Assembly (NCBI GenBank): GCA_023460575.1
Contig: JAEWPQ010000301.1
Span: forward strand, 1 to 16,285
DNA from: Bacillota bacterium
GTDB taxonomy: Bacteria > Bacillota > Clostridia > Lachnospirales > Lachnospiraceae
Length of the DNA: 16,285 nucleotides
Reading direction: 5' to 3'
Shown: in pieces, positions 5,887 through 12,749 of the stretch
Numbering within the stretch: position 1 is the first letter of the stretch
Layout of the letters: the number at the start of each line of letters is the position of its first letter
The notes under the pieces: model-generated
Database searches by the model: none
Seen by the model: only the letters and a program-made list of their open reading frames with translations
Told to the model about the DNA's origin: nothing
Position numbers and translations under genes: made by a program

Positions 5887-8271
5887 ATGAGAAAGTATAA
5901 AAAAGCTGGTAAGATGGCAGCAGTTCTTGCCGGTATTCTGGTGATTAATTCTTTTGCAGGACCAATATCACCATACATAGATACGTATGCATATACGAAT
6001 AAGGCGGCATCGGTAAACGCTACAACACTGAATGTGAGAAGCGGACCGGGTACTTCCTATTCAATCGTTACGAAACTGACTAATGGTGCTTCTGTCACTG
6101 TGGTCAATGAAAAGAACGGATCTGACGGAGCACTGTGGTATGAGATACGTTTTAACAATTCCAACGGACAGGCAGTAACGGGGTATGTTACAAAAAGCTA
6201 TCTGAAATTTGCCGCAGTATATACAAGCAATGCTGATTTTGAGTCAAAACTGTCTGCACAGGGGTTTCCCGAAAGCTATAAGGTTCGTTTAAGAGCGCTT
6301 CATGCCCAATATCCCAACTGGGTGTTTACTGCACAGAAAACCAATTTAGACTGGAATACCGCAGTGAAGGAAGAAAGTCTGGTGGGTAAAACCCTGGTAC
6401 ATACCAACAGCATGTCCTCATGGAAATCCACGGAAAACGGAGCTTATGACTGGAATAACAGCACCTGGGTGGGATTCGATGGCAGCAGCTGGGTTACCGC
6501 ATCGGAGGATATTGTTAAGTATTATATGGATCCCAGGAATTTCCTGGATGAAACCAATGTATTTCAGTTCCTGACGCATACATATGACAGCAGCAAACAT
6601 ACACTGGAAGGATTAAATACTATGGTTAAGGGGTCATTTCTGTCAGGAAGCACCTCTAATACCGGCACTTCCCAGGGATCTGCGGTTACCACGCCGGAAG
6701 GCGGATCTTCTACAGATTCGGGCAGCAGCGCCGGCCCGGGAGCCAATGTCGGGCCTGGCGGAAAAACAGAAACTCAGGGTTCTTCTTCCGGCAATGGCAA
6801 TGTAAGCCTGGAATCACCCCAGGCATCCATCACACCCAACCATGCAGCTGTTCTTATGGATTATGGACCAGGAGCAAGTCTTACGGGACCTTCTGCCGAC
6901 TCACCTGCAACAGGAACCACCTCAGGAAGCGGCGCATATACGAATATGATTATGAATGCAGCGACTCAGTCAGGTGTGAACCCTTATGTACTGGCTGCCA
7001 TGATCATACAGGAACAGGGATCGGCAGGCACCGGCAAAAGCATTTCCGGCACAGAATCAGGCTATGCCGGGTTTTACAATTTCTTTAATATAGAAGCATA
7101 TCAGTCCGGAAACATGACTGCTGTGCAAAGAGGCTTGTGGTGGGCATCTCAGGCAGGCAATTACGAGCGCCCGTGGAATACACCGGAGAAATCAATTTTA
7201 GGCGGTGCGTTATATTATGGTAATAACTACGTAAAAGTTGGGCAGGATACATTTTATCTGAAGAAATATAATGTACAGGGGTCGAATCTTTATAAGCACC
7301 AGTATATGACCAATGTGCAGGGTGCGGCATCCGAGGCAGCAGTATATTCAAAAGCATATAACAGTGATATGAAGCAGACCGCACTTGAATTTAAAATACC
7401 GGTTTATAATAATATGCCTGAAAATCCATGCAGCCAGCCAACAGGTGACGGTAATCCTAATAACAAGCTGTCAGGACTTAGTGTGGATGGATTTGTTATG
7501 ACACCAAGCTTTGAGCGGGATACCAGGGAATATAACCTGATTGTGGATTCTGGTGTGACAAGTATTAAGGTGAACGCTTCAGCACTGAATTCTGCTTCTT
7601 CCGTAAGCGGAACCGGGACTATTGCGCTTCAAAGTGGCAATAATGATATTAAAGTTTCAGTCACAGCACAGAACGGTAATGTGAGGGAGTATATTCTTCA
7701 TGTAGTCCGCCAGGCAAATGGACCTACCTATAATTCCGATAGCAGTACCCCGGCAAACCCAGGTTCTTCAGGCGGTAACAGTTCTTCAGGCGGTAACAGT
7801 TCTTCAGGCGGCAGCAGCTCCTCTGGCAGCAACAGTTCCTCCGGCAGCAGGGGACCGGGAGCTTCCAATTCTTCTTCGGGAAATGAAGCCGGAACCCCAG
7901 GCGGAAGCAACATTACCATAGCGCCTGATGGTTCTTCCAATATATCGGTACAGGCATCTACCGGAGTAGTTACACGGGGACCGGGGCAGTCGTCAGATGT
8001 TACCAGTCCAGTCCAGACTCAGACTCAGACTCAGACTCAGACTCAGACCCAGCAGACCCAGTCTGCCTCTGCCGGTACCGCTTTAAAGGGAAGTGGTGAC
8101 ATCAATGGGGATGGAAAAGCCAACAGTCTGGATGTGCTGAAGCTGCAGAGATATCTTCTTGGTCTGGAGACCTTATCAGAGGCTGGTAAAACAGCAGCCG
8201 ATTTAAACGGTGATGGAAAAGTAAATTCTCAGGACCTTCTTCTTTTGCAGAAGAAAGTGCTTGGAATGTAA
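5887..8271 (+). CDS. Secreted SH3b/glucosaminidase-type wall hydrolase with C-terminal dockerin
   Basis: A 794-residue modular exported protein. Order: signal peptide (1 to about 35); SH3b domain (about 42-109, LNVRSGPGTSYS); N-terminal part of a LytD-like glucosaminidase region (about 117-252); a Ser/Gly/Pro-rich insert (253-348); glucosaminidase core (about 350-510) with Glu376 in AAMIIQEQGS as the probable catalytic acid and GFYNFFNIEAY near 395; a cadherin-like beta-sandwich (525-609); Ser/Gly and Thr/Gln repeat linkers (610-733); and a dockerin (735-794). The dockerin has two calcium loops, DINGDGKANSLD (738-749) and DLNGDGKVNSQD (772-783), each with a helix. It probably cleaves glycan bonds in peptidoglycan. 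ATG 5887 is chosen for GGGAG six bases before it; TTG 5863 is in frame but unsupported. The next gene encodes a cohesin-like membrane protein, the likely partner. Catalytic activity is inferred from family. Confidence 0.9.
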   Translation: MRKYKKAGKMAAVLAGILVINSFAGPISPYIDTYAYTNKAASVNATTLNVRSGPGTSYSIVTKLTNGASVTVVNEKNGSDGALWYEIRFNNSNGQAVTGYVTKSYLKFAAVYTSNADFESKLSAQGFPESYKVRLRALHAQYPNWVFTAQKTNLDWNTAVKEESLVGKTLVHTNSMSSWKSTENGAYDWNNSTWVGFDGSSWVTASEDIVKYYMDPRNFLDETNVFQFLTHTYDSSKHTLEGLNTMVKGSFLSGSTSNTGTSQGSAVTTPEGGSSTDSGSSAGPGANVGPGGKTETQGSSSGNGNVSLESPQASITPNHAAVLMDYGPGASLTGPSADSPATGTTSGSGAYTNMIMNAATQSGVNPYVLAAMIIQEQGSAGTGKSISGTESGYAGFYNFFNIEAYQSGNMTAVQRGLWWASQAGNYERPWNTPEKSILGGALYYGNNYVKVGQDTFYLKKYNVQGSNLYKHQYMTNVQGAASEAAVYSKAYNSDMKQTALEFKIPVYNNMPENPCSQPTGDGNPNNKLSGLSVDGFVMTPSFERDTREYNLIVDSGVTSIKVNASALNSASSVSGTGTIALQSGNNDIKVSVTAQNGNVREYILHVVRQANGPTYNSDSSTPANPGSSGGNSSSGGNSSSGGSSSSGSNSSSGSRGPGASNSSSGNEAGTPGGSNITIAPDGSSNISVQASTGVVTRGPGQSSDVTSPVQTQTQTQTQTQTQQTQSASAGTALKGSGDINGDGKANSLDVLKLQRYLLGLETLSEAGKTAADLNGDGKVNSQDLLLLQKKVLGM
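6643..6930 (+). other. Low-complexity insert splitting the glucosaminidase region
   Basis: This stretch encodes residues 253-348 of the wall hydrolase, rich in Ser, Gly, Thr and Pro with no hydrophobic core. It separates the segment ending near LNTMVKG from the core that opens with the NMIMNAATQSGVNPY segment. Relatives that I recall from the family have a short join here. Confidence 0.6.
7762..7845 (+). repeat. 18-bp in-frame tandem repeat encoding Ser/Gly linker
   Basis: The unit GGTAACAGTTCTTCAGGC occurs exactly at 7774-7791 and 7792-7809, then in diverged form at 7810-7827 and 7828-7845, with a partial copy before it. Each unit encodes a six-residue Ser/Gly/Asn block. Because 18 is a multiple of three, gain or loss of units would change linker length without a frameshift. 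Confidence 0.9.
8014..8064 (+). repeat. Hexanucleotide CAGACT repeat encoding Thr-Gln linker
   Basis: Five exact CAGACT units run from 8014 to 8043, followed by CAGACC, CAG, CAGACC and CAGTCT variants. They encode alternating Gln and Thr just before the dockerin. It is a slippage-prone simple repeat, in frame, so copy-number change would adjust spacing between the enzyme and its dockerin. Confidence 0.95.
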
Positions 8272-8292
8272 GTTGATGAAATAGGAGACTAT

Positions 8293-10092
8293 ATGAACAG
8301 GAAACTGAAAGAATTGATCACCAGCTTTATGCTGGTTTGTATGATGGCTGTATTAAGCCCCTGGGGCCACATGGTATCCTTGGCAGCGGAGGCGAAGATT
8401 TCATTTTCCGACCCTTCCGCTATGGTAGGCAATGATGTGACCGTGAATATGAAAGTGACCAGCGATACCCCGCTTGGGACTGCAGAAATCATGCTGTCTT
8501 ATGATCCCGCAATACTGGAATTTGTAAGCGGAACCAACGCCAACGGCGGAGCCGGGGCGATCAAGATCCTTGGCACCATGGATTCGGCAGACCAGAAAGC
8601 TTTTAATTTTACTTTAAAATTTAAAACACTAAAAGCCGGAAGCGGAAAGATAAGCGTTACTTCCCAGGAGATTTATGATGTGAATTCCGGTGCGGTTACC
8701 CTGTCAAAGCAGGGAGGCTCCACTGTGAAAGTTACATCACCTGCAACAACTTCAAAGGATGCCTCATTAAAATCCTTAAAGATTTCTCCCGGAACATTAA
8801 CTCCTGCTTTTTCTGCATCTGTGGACAGCTATACGGCAGAGGTTGATGCCGGCACAGCGGATCTGGTTGTCAATGCAGTTGCTTCCAATGCGGGAGCACA
8901 TGTTACCCTTCAGGGTGAAAAAGGATTGAAAGCCGGAGAGAATCAGGTCGTTGTCAAAGTAACGGCAGAAGATGGGCAGACAATTAAGAATTATACGATT
9001 AAAGTCACGAAACCGGAAGGCGGAGAAACCACTCCTGCAGCCAGTGATGGCGGGGAGACCAGTGAAGCTAAGTTTAGCGCCGCTTCCGTGACCATTCATG
9101 ATATTGTGTACAGCATTGCTTCTTCATTCGATGAATCCACACTGCCGGAAGGCTTTGAGGCTAAAACCTATCAGTATAAAGGAACTGAGGTGATGGCTGG
9201 AAAGGGACTGGAGAAAGACATCCTTTTATTATACTTAAAGGATGAGGGCGGTAACGGCGGATTCTTTATCTATAATGAAAGTGCGGACAGCTGGTCTCAG
9301 TTTGTTGAGGTAAAAACAACAGAAAAAGCAGTAGTGATCATGCCTCTTGATAAAGATACAGCGGTTCCGGAAGGCTTTAAAGAGCAGCAGATTGAAATTG
9401 ACGGAATTAAAGTAACCGGCTGGGTTGCCAATACAGAATCCAAAGCTGAATACTGTCTTTTCTATGGAATGAACTGGAATGGAGAAAAGAATTTCTACCG
9501 TTATGATCTTTCAGAAAAGACAGTTCAGAGATATTTTGCTTCCGGAGTCACCAATGACAAATATGTGGAGCTGGCGAAAACCTACAGTGATCTGCTTAAG
9601 GATTATCACTTACAGTTTTATATTTTAATTGCAGTCAGCGTGCTGGCTCTTGCATTACTTGTAATCGTAATTTTCCTGATTAAACGAGGCGGCGGACCGG
9701 ATTTAAGGCCTGATGAACCCCTGCATGATAATAAGAGGAAGGACGAGCCTAAAAGCCGCAGGGAGAACCGGGCGGAAGATGCGCCGCCTGCGAAAGTGAA
9801 ACGTTACAGCAGAGAGGAATACAGCGAAAGAGAACGGACCGGCAGACTGGATTCCGGTTTTGAAGAGGATATCATGGACGAGCCTGATACGTTCATCCCC
9901 AAGACCCCTGCTTACGGGGAAGAGGATGATTTTATGGAAGAGTCAAGCCTGGAAGAGATGGAGCAAAATTTAATGCCGGGAGTAAGGAAACATCAGACGC
10001 AGCCGAAGGAAAGGGTAGTCAATGCCCGAAGAAATCCAAAGATGAATGAGAATGAGGATGATGACTTTGAATTCATGGATCTTAATGACTGA
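8293..10092 (+). CDS. Membrane-anchored cohesin-domain protein with charged cytoplasmic tail
   Basis: A 599-residue type I membrane protein. Order: signal peptide (1 to about 32); cohesin-like domain (about 34-148) with VGNDVTVNMKV, AEIMLSYDPAILEFVSG and a beta-rich end; cadherin-like sandwich (about 157-240); an unassigned extracellular region (about 258-440); one transmembrane helix (442-463, followed by KRGGG); and a cytoplasmic tail of about 136 residues rich in Arg, Lys, Glu and Asp, ending DDFEFMDLND. The cohesin fold fits binding of the dockerin encoded just upstream. TAGGAG precedes the ATG; the gap from the hydrolase stop is 21 bases, so both should be on one transcript. There is no sortase signal or S-layer repeat, so anchoring is by the helix. 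The cohesin call rests on sequence pattern, and the pairing is inference. Confidence 0.85.
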   Translation: MNRKLKELITSFMLVCMMAVLSPWGHMVSLAAEAKISFSDPSAMVGNDVTVNMKVTSDTPLGTAEIMLSYDPAILEFVSGTNANGGAGAIKILGTMDSADQKAFNFTLKFKTLKAGSGKISVTSQEIYDVNSGAVTLSKQGGSTVKVTSPATTSKDASLKSLKISPGTLTPAFSASVDSYTAEVDAGTADLVVNAVASNAGAHVTLQGEKGLKAGENQVVVKVTAEDGQTIKNYTIKVTKPEGGETTPAASDGGETSEAKFSAASVTIHDIVYSIASSFDESTLPEGFEAKTYQYKGTEVMAGKGLEKDILLLYLKDEGGNGGFFIYNESADSWSQFVEVKTTEKAVVIMPLDKDTAVPEGFKEQQIEIDGIKVTGWVANTESKAEYCLFYGMNWNGEKNFYRYDLSEKTVQRYFASGVTNDKYVELAKTYSDLLKDYHLQFYILIAVSVLALALLVIVIFLIKRGGGPDLRPDEPLHDNKRKDEPKSRRENRAEDAPPAKVKRYSREEYSERERTGRLDSGFEEDIMDEPDTFIPKTPAYGEEDDFMEESSLEEMEQNLMPGVRKHQTQPKERVVNARRNPKMNENEDDDFEFMDLND

Positions 10093-10115
10093 TCAATTAT
10101 ATAAATTAAAATAAT

Positions 10116-10156
10116 AACGAAAGCGCCCTTTTTCACGGGTGCTTTCGTTTTATTTT
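10116..10156 (+). terminator. Strong terminator between convergent genes
   Basis: AACGAAAGCGCCC (10116-10128) pairs with GGGTGCTTTCGTT (10137-10149) through a 13-bp stem containing one G-U pair. The tail is TTTTATTTT on the plus strand. The minus strand also reads an A-rich, then T-rich flank, so it may serve the convergent regulator gene as well. Confidence 0.9.
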
Positions 10157-10178
10157 AGTGGTCATAATCATTTTCTTA

Positions 10179-11030
10179 TTAAATCCTGTCATCCATAAAA
10201 TTGATGGATTCATGAAGATATCTGATATTTTTTTTTCTATCTTTGTTATAAATGCATCCAAACAAAACATCCAACATATATTGCAATGCTATATGAGAAC
10301 TAAACTGGGATATTCGATCCTGCAGATTTTCCTTATCACTGATAGGAAGATGATGGGTTACATAATTGGGGTATAGATTGCTCCCCGCTTTTCCAATAAA
10401 GACCACAGGGATTTTCCTTACATAAAGCTGTTTTAGAATCGGAAAAATAAAAGAGGCTTTTCCGGAATAGGAAAGAACCATGGCAACATGAGTTTTAGTT
10501 GCAGCTAATACAGTCATACGCTGTTTGTAAAACGAACTCGGGCAGTTTACGACTCTTCCAATTGTCAGCATTTTATCCAGAAAATTCTCTGCAGGATTTA
10601 GATTATGCGCATGTGTATAGATATCAATCACCTCAGCATTATAAAGTAAAGTTGAGATCTTTTCCAGTTCTACAGCATCTATATAATCGAATGTGTCGCG
10701 CACTGTGGTTTCATATAATTTCATCAGTTTACTGGCAATCATTTTTGGGCTGTCATGCTGTTCAAATGGATAGTTGACGTCTATAACTTCCTGTCCTTTT
10801 TCAATATCTGCTAAATCCTGAGCCAGCTTTACTTTCAATTCATTAAAACCCTTCAACCCTAATTTCCGGCATAACCTGTGAACGGCTGACTTGGAAACGG
10901 AAATGTTAATTGAAAGCTGTTGAATAGTCATATCCACTACTAAACTCTTGTTTGCCAAAATATATTTTACAATATCATTCTCGACAGGAGTTAATGCTTC
11001 AGAAAGCTTTATGGTATTTTCTAGCAGCAT
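10179..11030 (-). CDS. MurR/RpiR family transcriptional regulator (HTH + SIS)
   Basis: A 283-residue regulator. The N-terminal RpiR-type helix-turn-helix covers about residues 8-70, with TIQQLSINISVSKSAVHRLC as the DNA-reading unit and GLKGFNELKVKLAQDL closing it. The C-terminal SIS phosphosugar-binding domain runs from about 115 to 255. Members sense phosphorylated sugars. It is divergent from the GH4/PTS/dehydratase operon and most likely controls it. The start is set at ATG 11030 with AAAGGGTGA as ribosome binding site; a GTG at 11042 is in frame but lies within that site. Upstream is an extended -10 promoter. Whether it activates or represses cannot be told. Confidence 0.9.
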   Translation of the reverse strand: MLLENTIKLSEALTPVENDIVKYILANKSLVVDMTIQQLSINISVSKSAVHRLCRKLGLKGFNELKVKLAQDLADIEKGQEVIDVNYPFEQHDSPKMIASKLMKLYETTVRDTFDYIDAVELEKISTLLYNAEVIDIYTHAHNLNPAENFLDKMLTIGRVVNCPSSFYKQRMTVLAATKTHVAMVLSYSGKASFIFPILKQLYVRKIPVVFIGKAGSNLYPNYVTHHLPISDKENLQDRISQFSSHIALQYMLDVLFGCIYNKDRKKNIRYLHESINFMDDRI

Positions 11031-11107
11031 GTTCTTATTCACCCTTTCTAATTTAATTAATTTTTGTAAATTTTACGATCTGTTCTATCGTTCCATTGTA
11101 CAAGTTA

Positions 11108-11116
11108 ATTATACCA
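11108..11116 (-). promoter_or_regulatory. Extended -10 promoter for RpiR-type regulator
   Basis: On the minus strand TGGTATAAT reads from 11116 to 11108, a perfect -10 with the TGN extension. No good -35 lies 16-18 bases upstream, which is acceptable for an extended -10 promoter. The leader to ATG 11030 is about 70 bases. Confidence 0.6.
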
Positions 11117-11170
11117 TAGAGATAGAAATAAAGAAAAGTATCAAAAAGTTTCAATAAAATAAAATTAATC

Positions 11171-11194
11171 GGTACTTTTTTTGGAAAAAAGAGC
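11171..11194. promoter_or_regulatory. Imperfect palindrome in divergent promoter region, candidate operator
   Basis: GGTACTTTTTT and AAAAAAGAGCC form an imperfect inverted repeat around TGG, with one mismatch and one G-T pair. It lies between the two divergent promoters and about 20 bases before the -35 of the sugar operon. It could be the RpiR-type operator, but A/T runs make chance palindromes common. Confidence 0.3.
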
Positions 11195-11212
11195 CTGAAT
11201 CGCTTACTTATA

Positions 11213-11241
11213 TTGAATTAACGGCAGAAAGCAATTAAGAT
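11213..11241 (+). promoter_or_regulatory. Probable sigma-A promoter for sugar operon
   Basis: TTGAAT (11213-11218) and TAAGAT (11236-11241) are spaced by 17 bases, each matching four of six consensus positions. The leader to ATG 11296 is about 48 bases. A GAATCGCTTAC stretch just upstream resembles part of a cre site for CcpA but lacks the full consensus. Confidence 0.5.
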
Positions 11242-11295
11242 ACAGATGATGAATGGGAAGTATTCCATTACTGTAACTTAATAAGGAGGTATGTA

Positions 11296-12684
11296 ATGAA
11301 TAATTCTATAAAAATTGTAACTATCGGAGGCGGAAGCAGTTATACACCTGAATTAATGGAAGGTTTCATTAAAAGGTATAAAGAATTGCCTATAAGCGAA
11401 ATCTGGTTAGTTGATATTGAGGATGGAAAAGAAAAGCTGGAAATAGTTGGACAATTATCACAGCGTATGTGGGATGCCACACCATATCCGGTAAAGGTTA
11501 TTACAACTTTAAATCGAAGAGATGCTTTAAAGGGTGCTGATTTTGTAACAACGCAGTTCCGGGTAGGGCTGCTGGATGCAAGAATTAAAGACGAAAGAAT
11601 CCCTCTGCTTCATGGAATGCTGGGACAGGAAACCAATGGTGCCGGCGGAATGTTTAAGGCATTTCGGACAATTCCGGTAATGAAAGAAATTGTTGAGGAT
11701 ATGAAGGAATTGTGTCCGGAAGCCTGGCTGATTAATTTCACGAATCCCAGCGGTATAATAACAGAAGCAGTTATAAAACACTTTGGCTGGAAAAAATGTA
11801 TTGGATTGTGTAATGTACCGGTAATCTCAATGATGAATGAACCCAAGGCTATTGGGAAACAGACTTCTGAGTTAAGTTATCAGTTTGCAGGCCTGAACCA
11901 TTTCCATTGGCACAGAGTATTTGATGAAGAAGGCAGAGAAGTAACCGGACAGCTGATAGACCATATTAATGAAAAGAGCGGCGGAACGCCTGCCAATATT
12001 TATCAGGCTGAATTTTCATTAGAACTGCTTCATTCGACTAATTTATTGCCTTGCGGATATCATCGTTATTATTATCTGGAAAAAGAGATGCTGGAGCATA
12101 GCTTAGAAGAATTCAGACAGGGCGGAACCCGTGCAGAACAGATGAAGGCGGTGGAGGCTTCCCTTTTTGAAATTTATAAAAATCCGGATCTGAATAAAAA
12201 GCCGGAAGAGCTTCAAAAACGCGGAGGCGCTTATTATAGTGAGGCTGCCTGTGAATGTATTAATGCAATCTATAATAATAAAGGAATTCATATGGTGGTT
12301 AGTACACAGAATAATGGAGCCATCACTTGTCTGGATACGGATTCTATAGCAGAAGTATCCTGTTTGATTTCTGCAAAAGGAGCTACGCCTATGGCATGGG
12401 GAGACATGGGCTCATTTGAAAAAGGACAGCTTCAGATTATGAAAGCAATGGAAGAATGTACAATCAGTGCAGCATTGTCAGGTGATTATGGAATGGCATT
12501 ACAGGCATTTACCATAAATCCTTTAATACAAAAGGGAGATGAAGCAAAGCTGGTGTTAAATGAACTGTTGGTTGCACATGAAAAATATCTTCCGCAGTTT
12601 AAAGAAAAAATAGCTGAGTTAAAAAATCAGGGGGTAGAGACAAAAGATCCGGTAGTGGCAGATTTAATGAAAAATGGATATTGA
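11296..12684 (+). CDS. Glycoside hydrolase family 4 (6-phospho-glycosidase type)
   Basis: A 462-residue GH4 enzyme. This family cleaves 6-phospho-alpha- or beta-glycosides by an NAD- and metal-dependent oxidation-elimination route, not ordinary hydrolysis. Seen here: dinucleotide-binding GGGSSYTPEL (11-20), LVDIE (38-42) ending the next strand, GQETNGAGG (110-118), INFTNPSG (146-153), metal ligands Cys172 in LCNVP and His202 in GLNHFHWH, and Tyr255 in PCGYHRYYY as the likely catalytic base. Overall sequence is closest in feel to the 6-phospho-beta-glucosidase branch (CelF/LicH) rather than alpha-galactosidases. AAGGAGGT precedes the ATG. It is the first gene of an operon with a beta-glucoside-type PTS, which would supply the phosphorylated substrate. 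Confidence 0.93.
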   Translation: MNNSIKIVTIGGGSSYTPELMEGFIKRYKELPISEIWLVDIEDGKEKLEIVGQLSQRMWDATPYPVKVITTLNRRDALKGADFVTTQFRVGLLDARIKDERIPLLHGMLGQETNGAGGMFKAFRTIPVMKEIVEDMKELCPEAWLINFTNPSGIITEAVIKHFGWKKCIGLCNVPVISMMNEPKAIGKQTSELSYQFAGLNHFHWHRVFDEEGREVTGQLIDHINEKSGGTPANIYQAEFSLELLHSTNLLPCGYHRYYYLEKEMLEHSLEEFRQGGTRAEQMKAVEASLFEIYKNPDLNKKPEELQKRGGAYYSEAACECINAIYNNKGIHMVVSTQNNGAITCLDTDSIAEVSCLISAKGATPMAWGDMGSFEKGQLQIMKAMEECTISAALSGDYGMALQAFTINPLIQKGDEAKLVLNELLVAHEKYLPQFKEKIAELKNQGVETKDPVVADLMKNGY

Positions 12685-12749
12685 TTGAAGTGAATTTAGT
12701 AACTCGGTCCAGGGGTTCCAAACATTTTGATGTATAGGAGAGGATTAGT

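Noticed and set aside
7718..7940. Open frames on both strands across the Ser/Gly repeat
   Set aside because: They arise from repeated codons read in other frames, have no ribosome binding site, and give low-complexity peptides.
8014..8064. CAGACT repeat as a CRISPR-like or regulatory array
   Set aside because: Units are six bases without spacers and are in frame in a linker of the wall hydrolase.
5887..10092. Part of a classical cellulosome
   Set aside because: There is one cohesin and one dockerin, no carbohydrate-binding module or cellulase, and the enzyme is of peptidoglycan-hydrolase type.
10158..10376. Small plus-strand frame after the cohesin gene
   Set aside because: It is antisense to the C-terminal part of the RpiR-type regulator, has no supporting ribosome binding site, and starts just after the terminator.
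12685..12749. BglG-type antiterminator (RAT) site before the PTS gene
   Set aside because: No terminator hairpin follows in this short gap and no BglG-type gene is present; the local regulator is RpiR-type.
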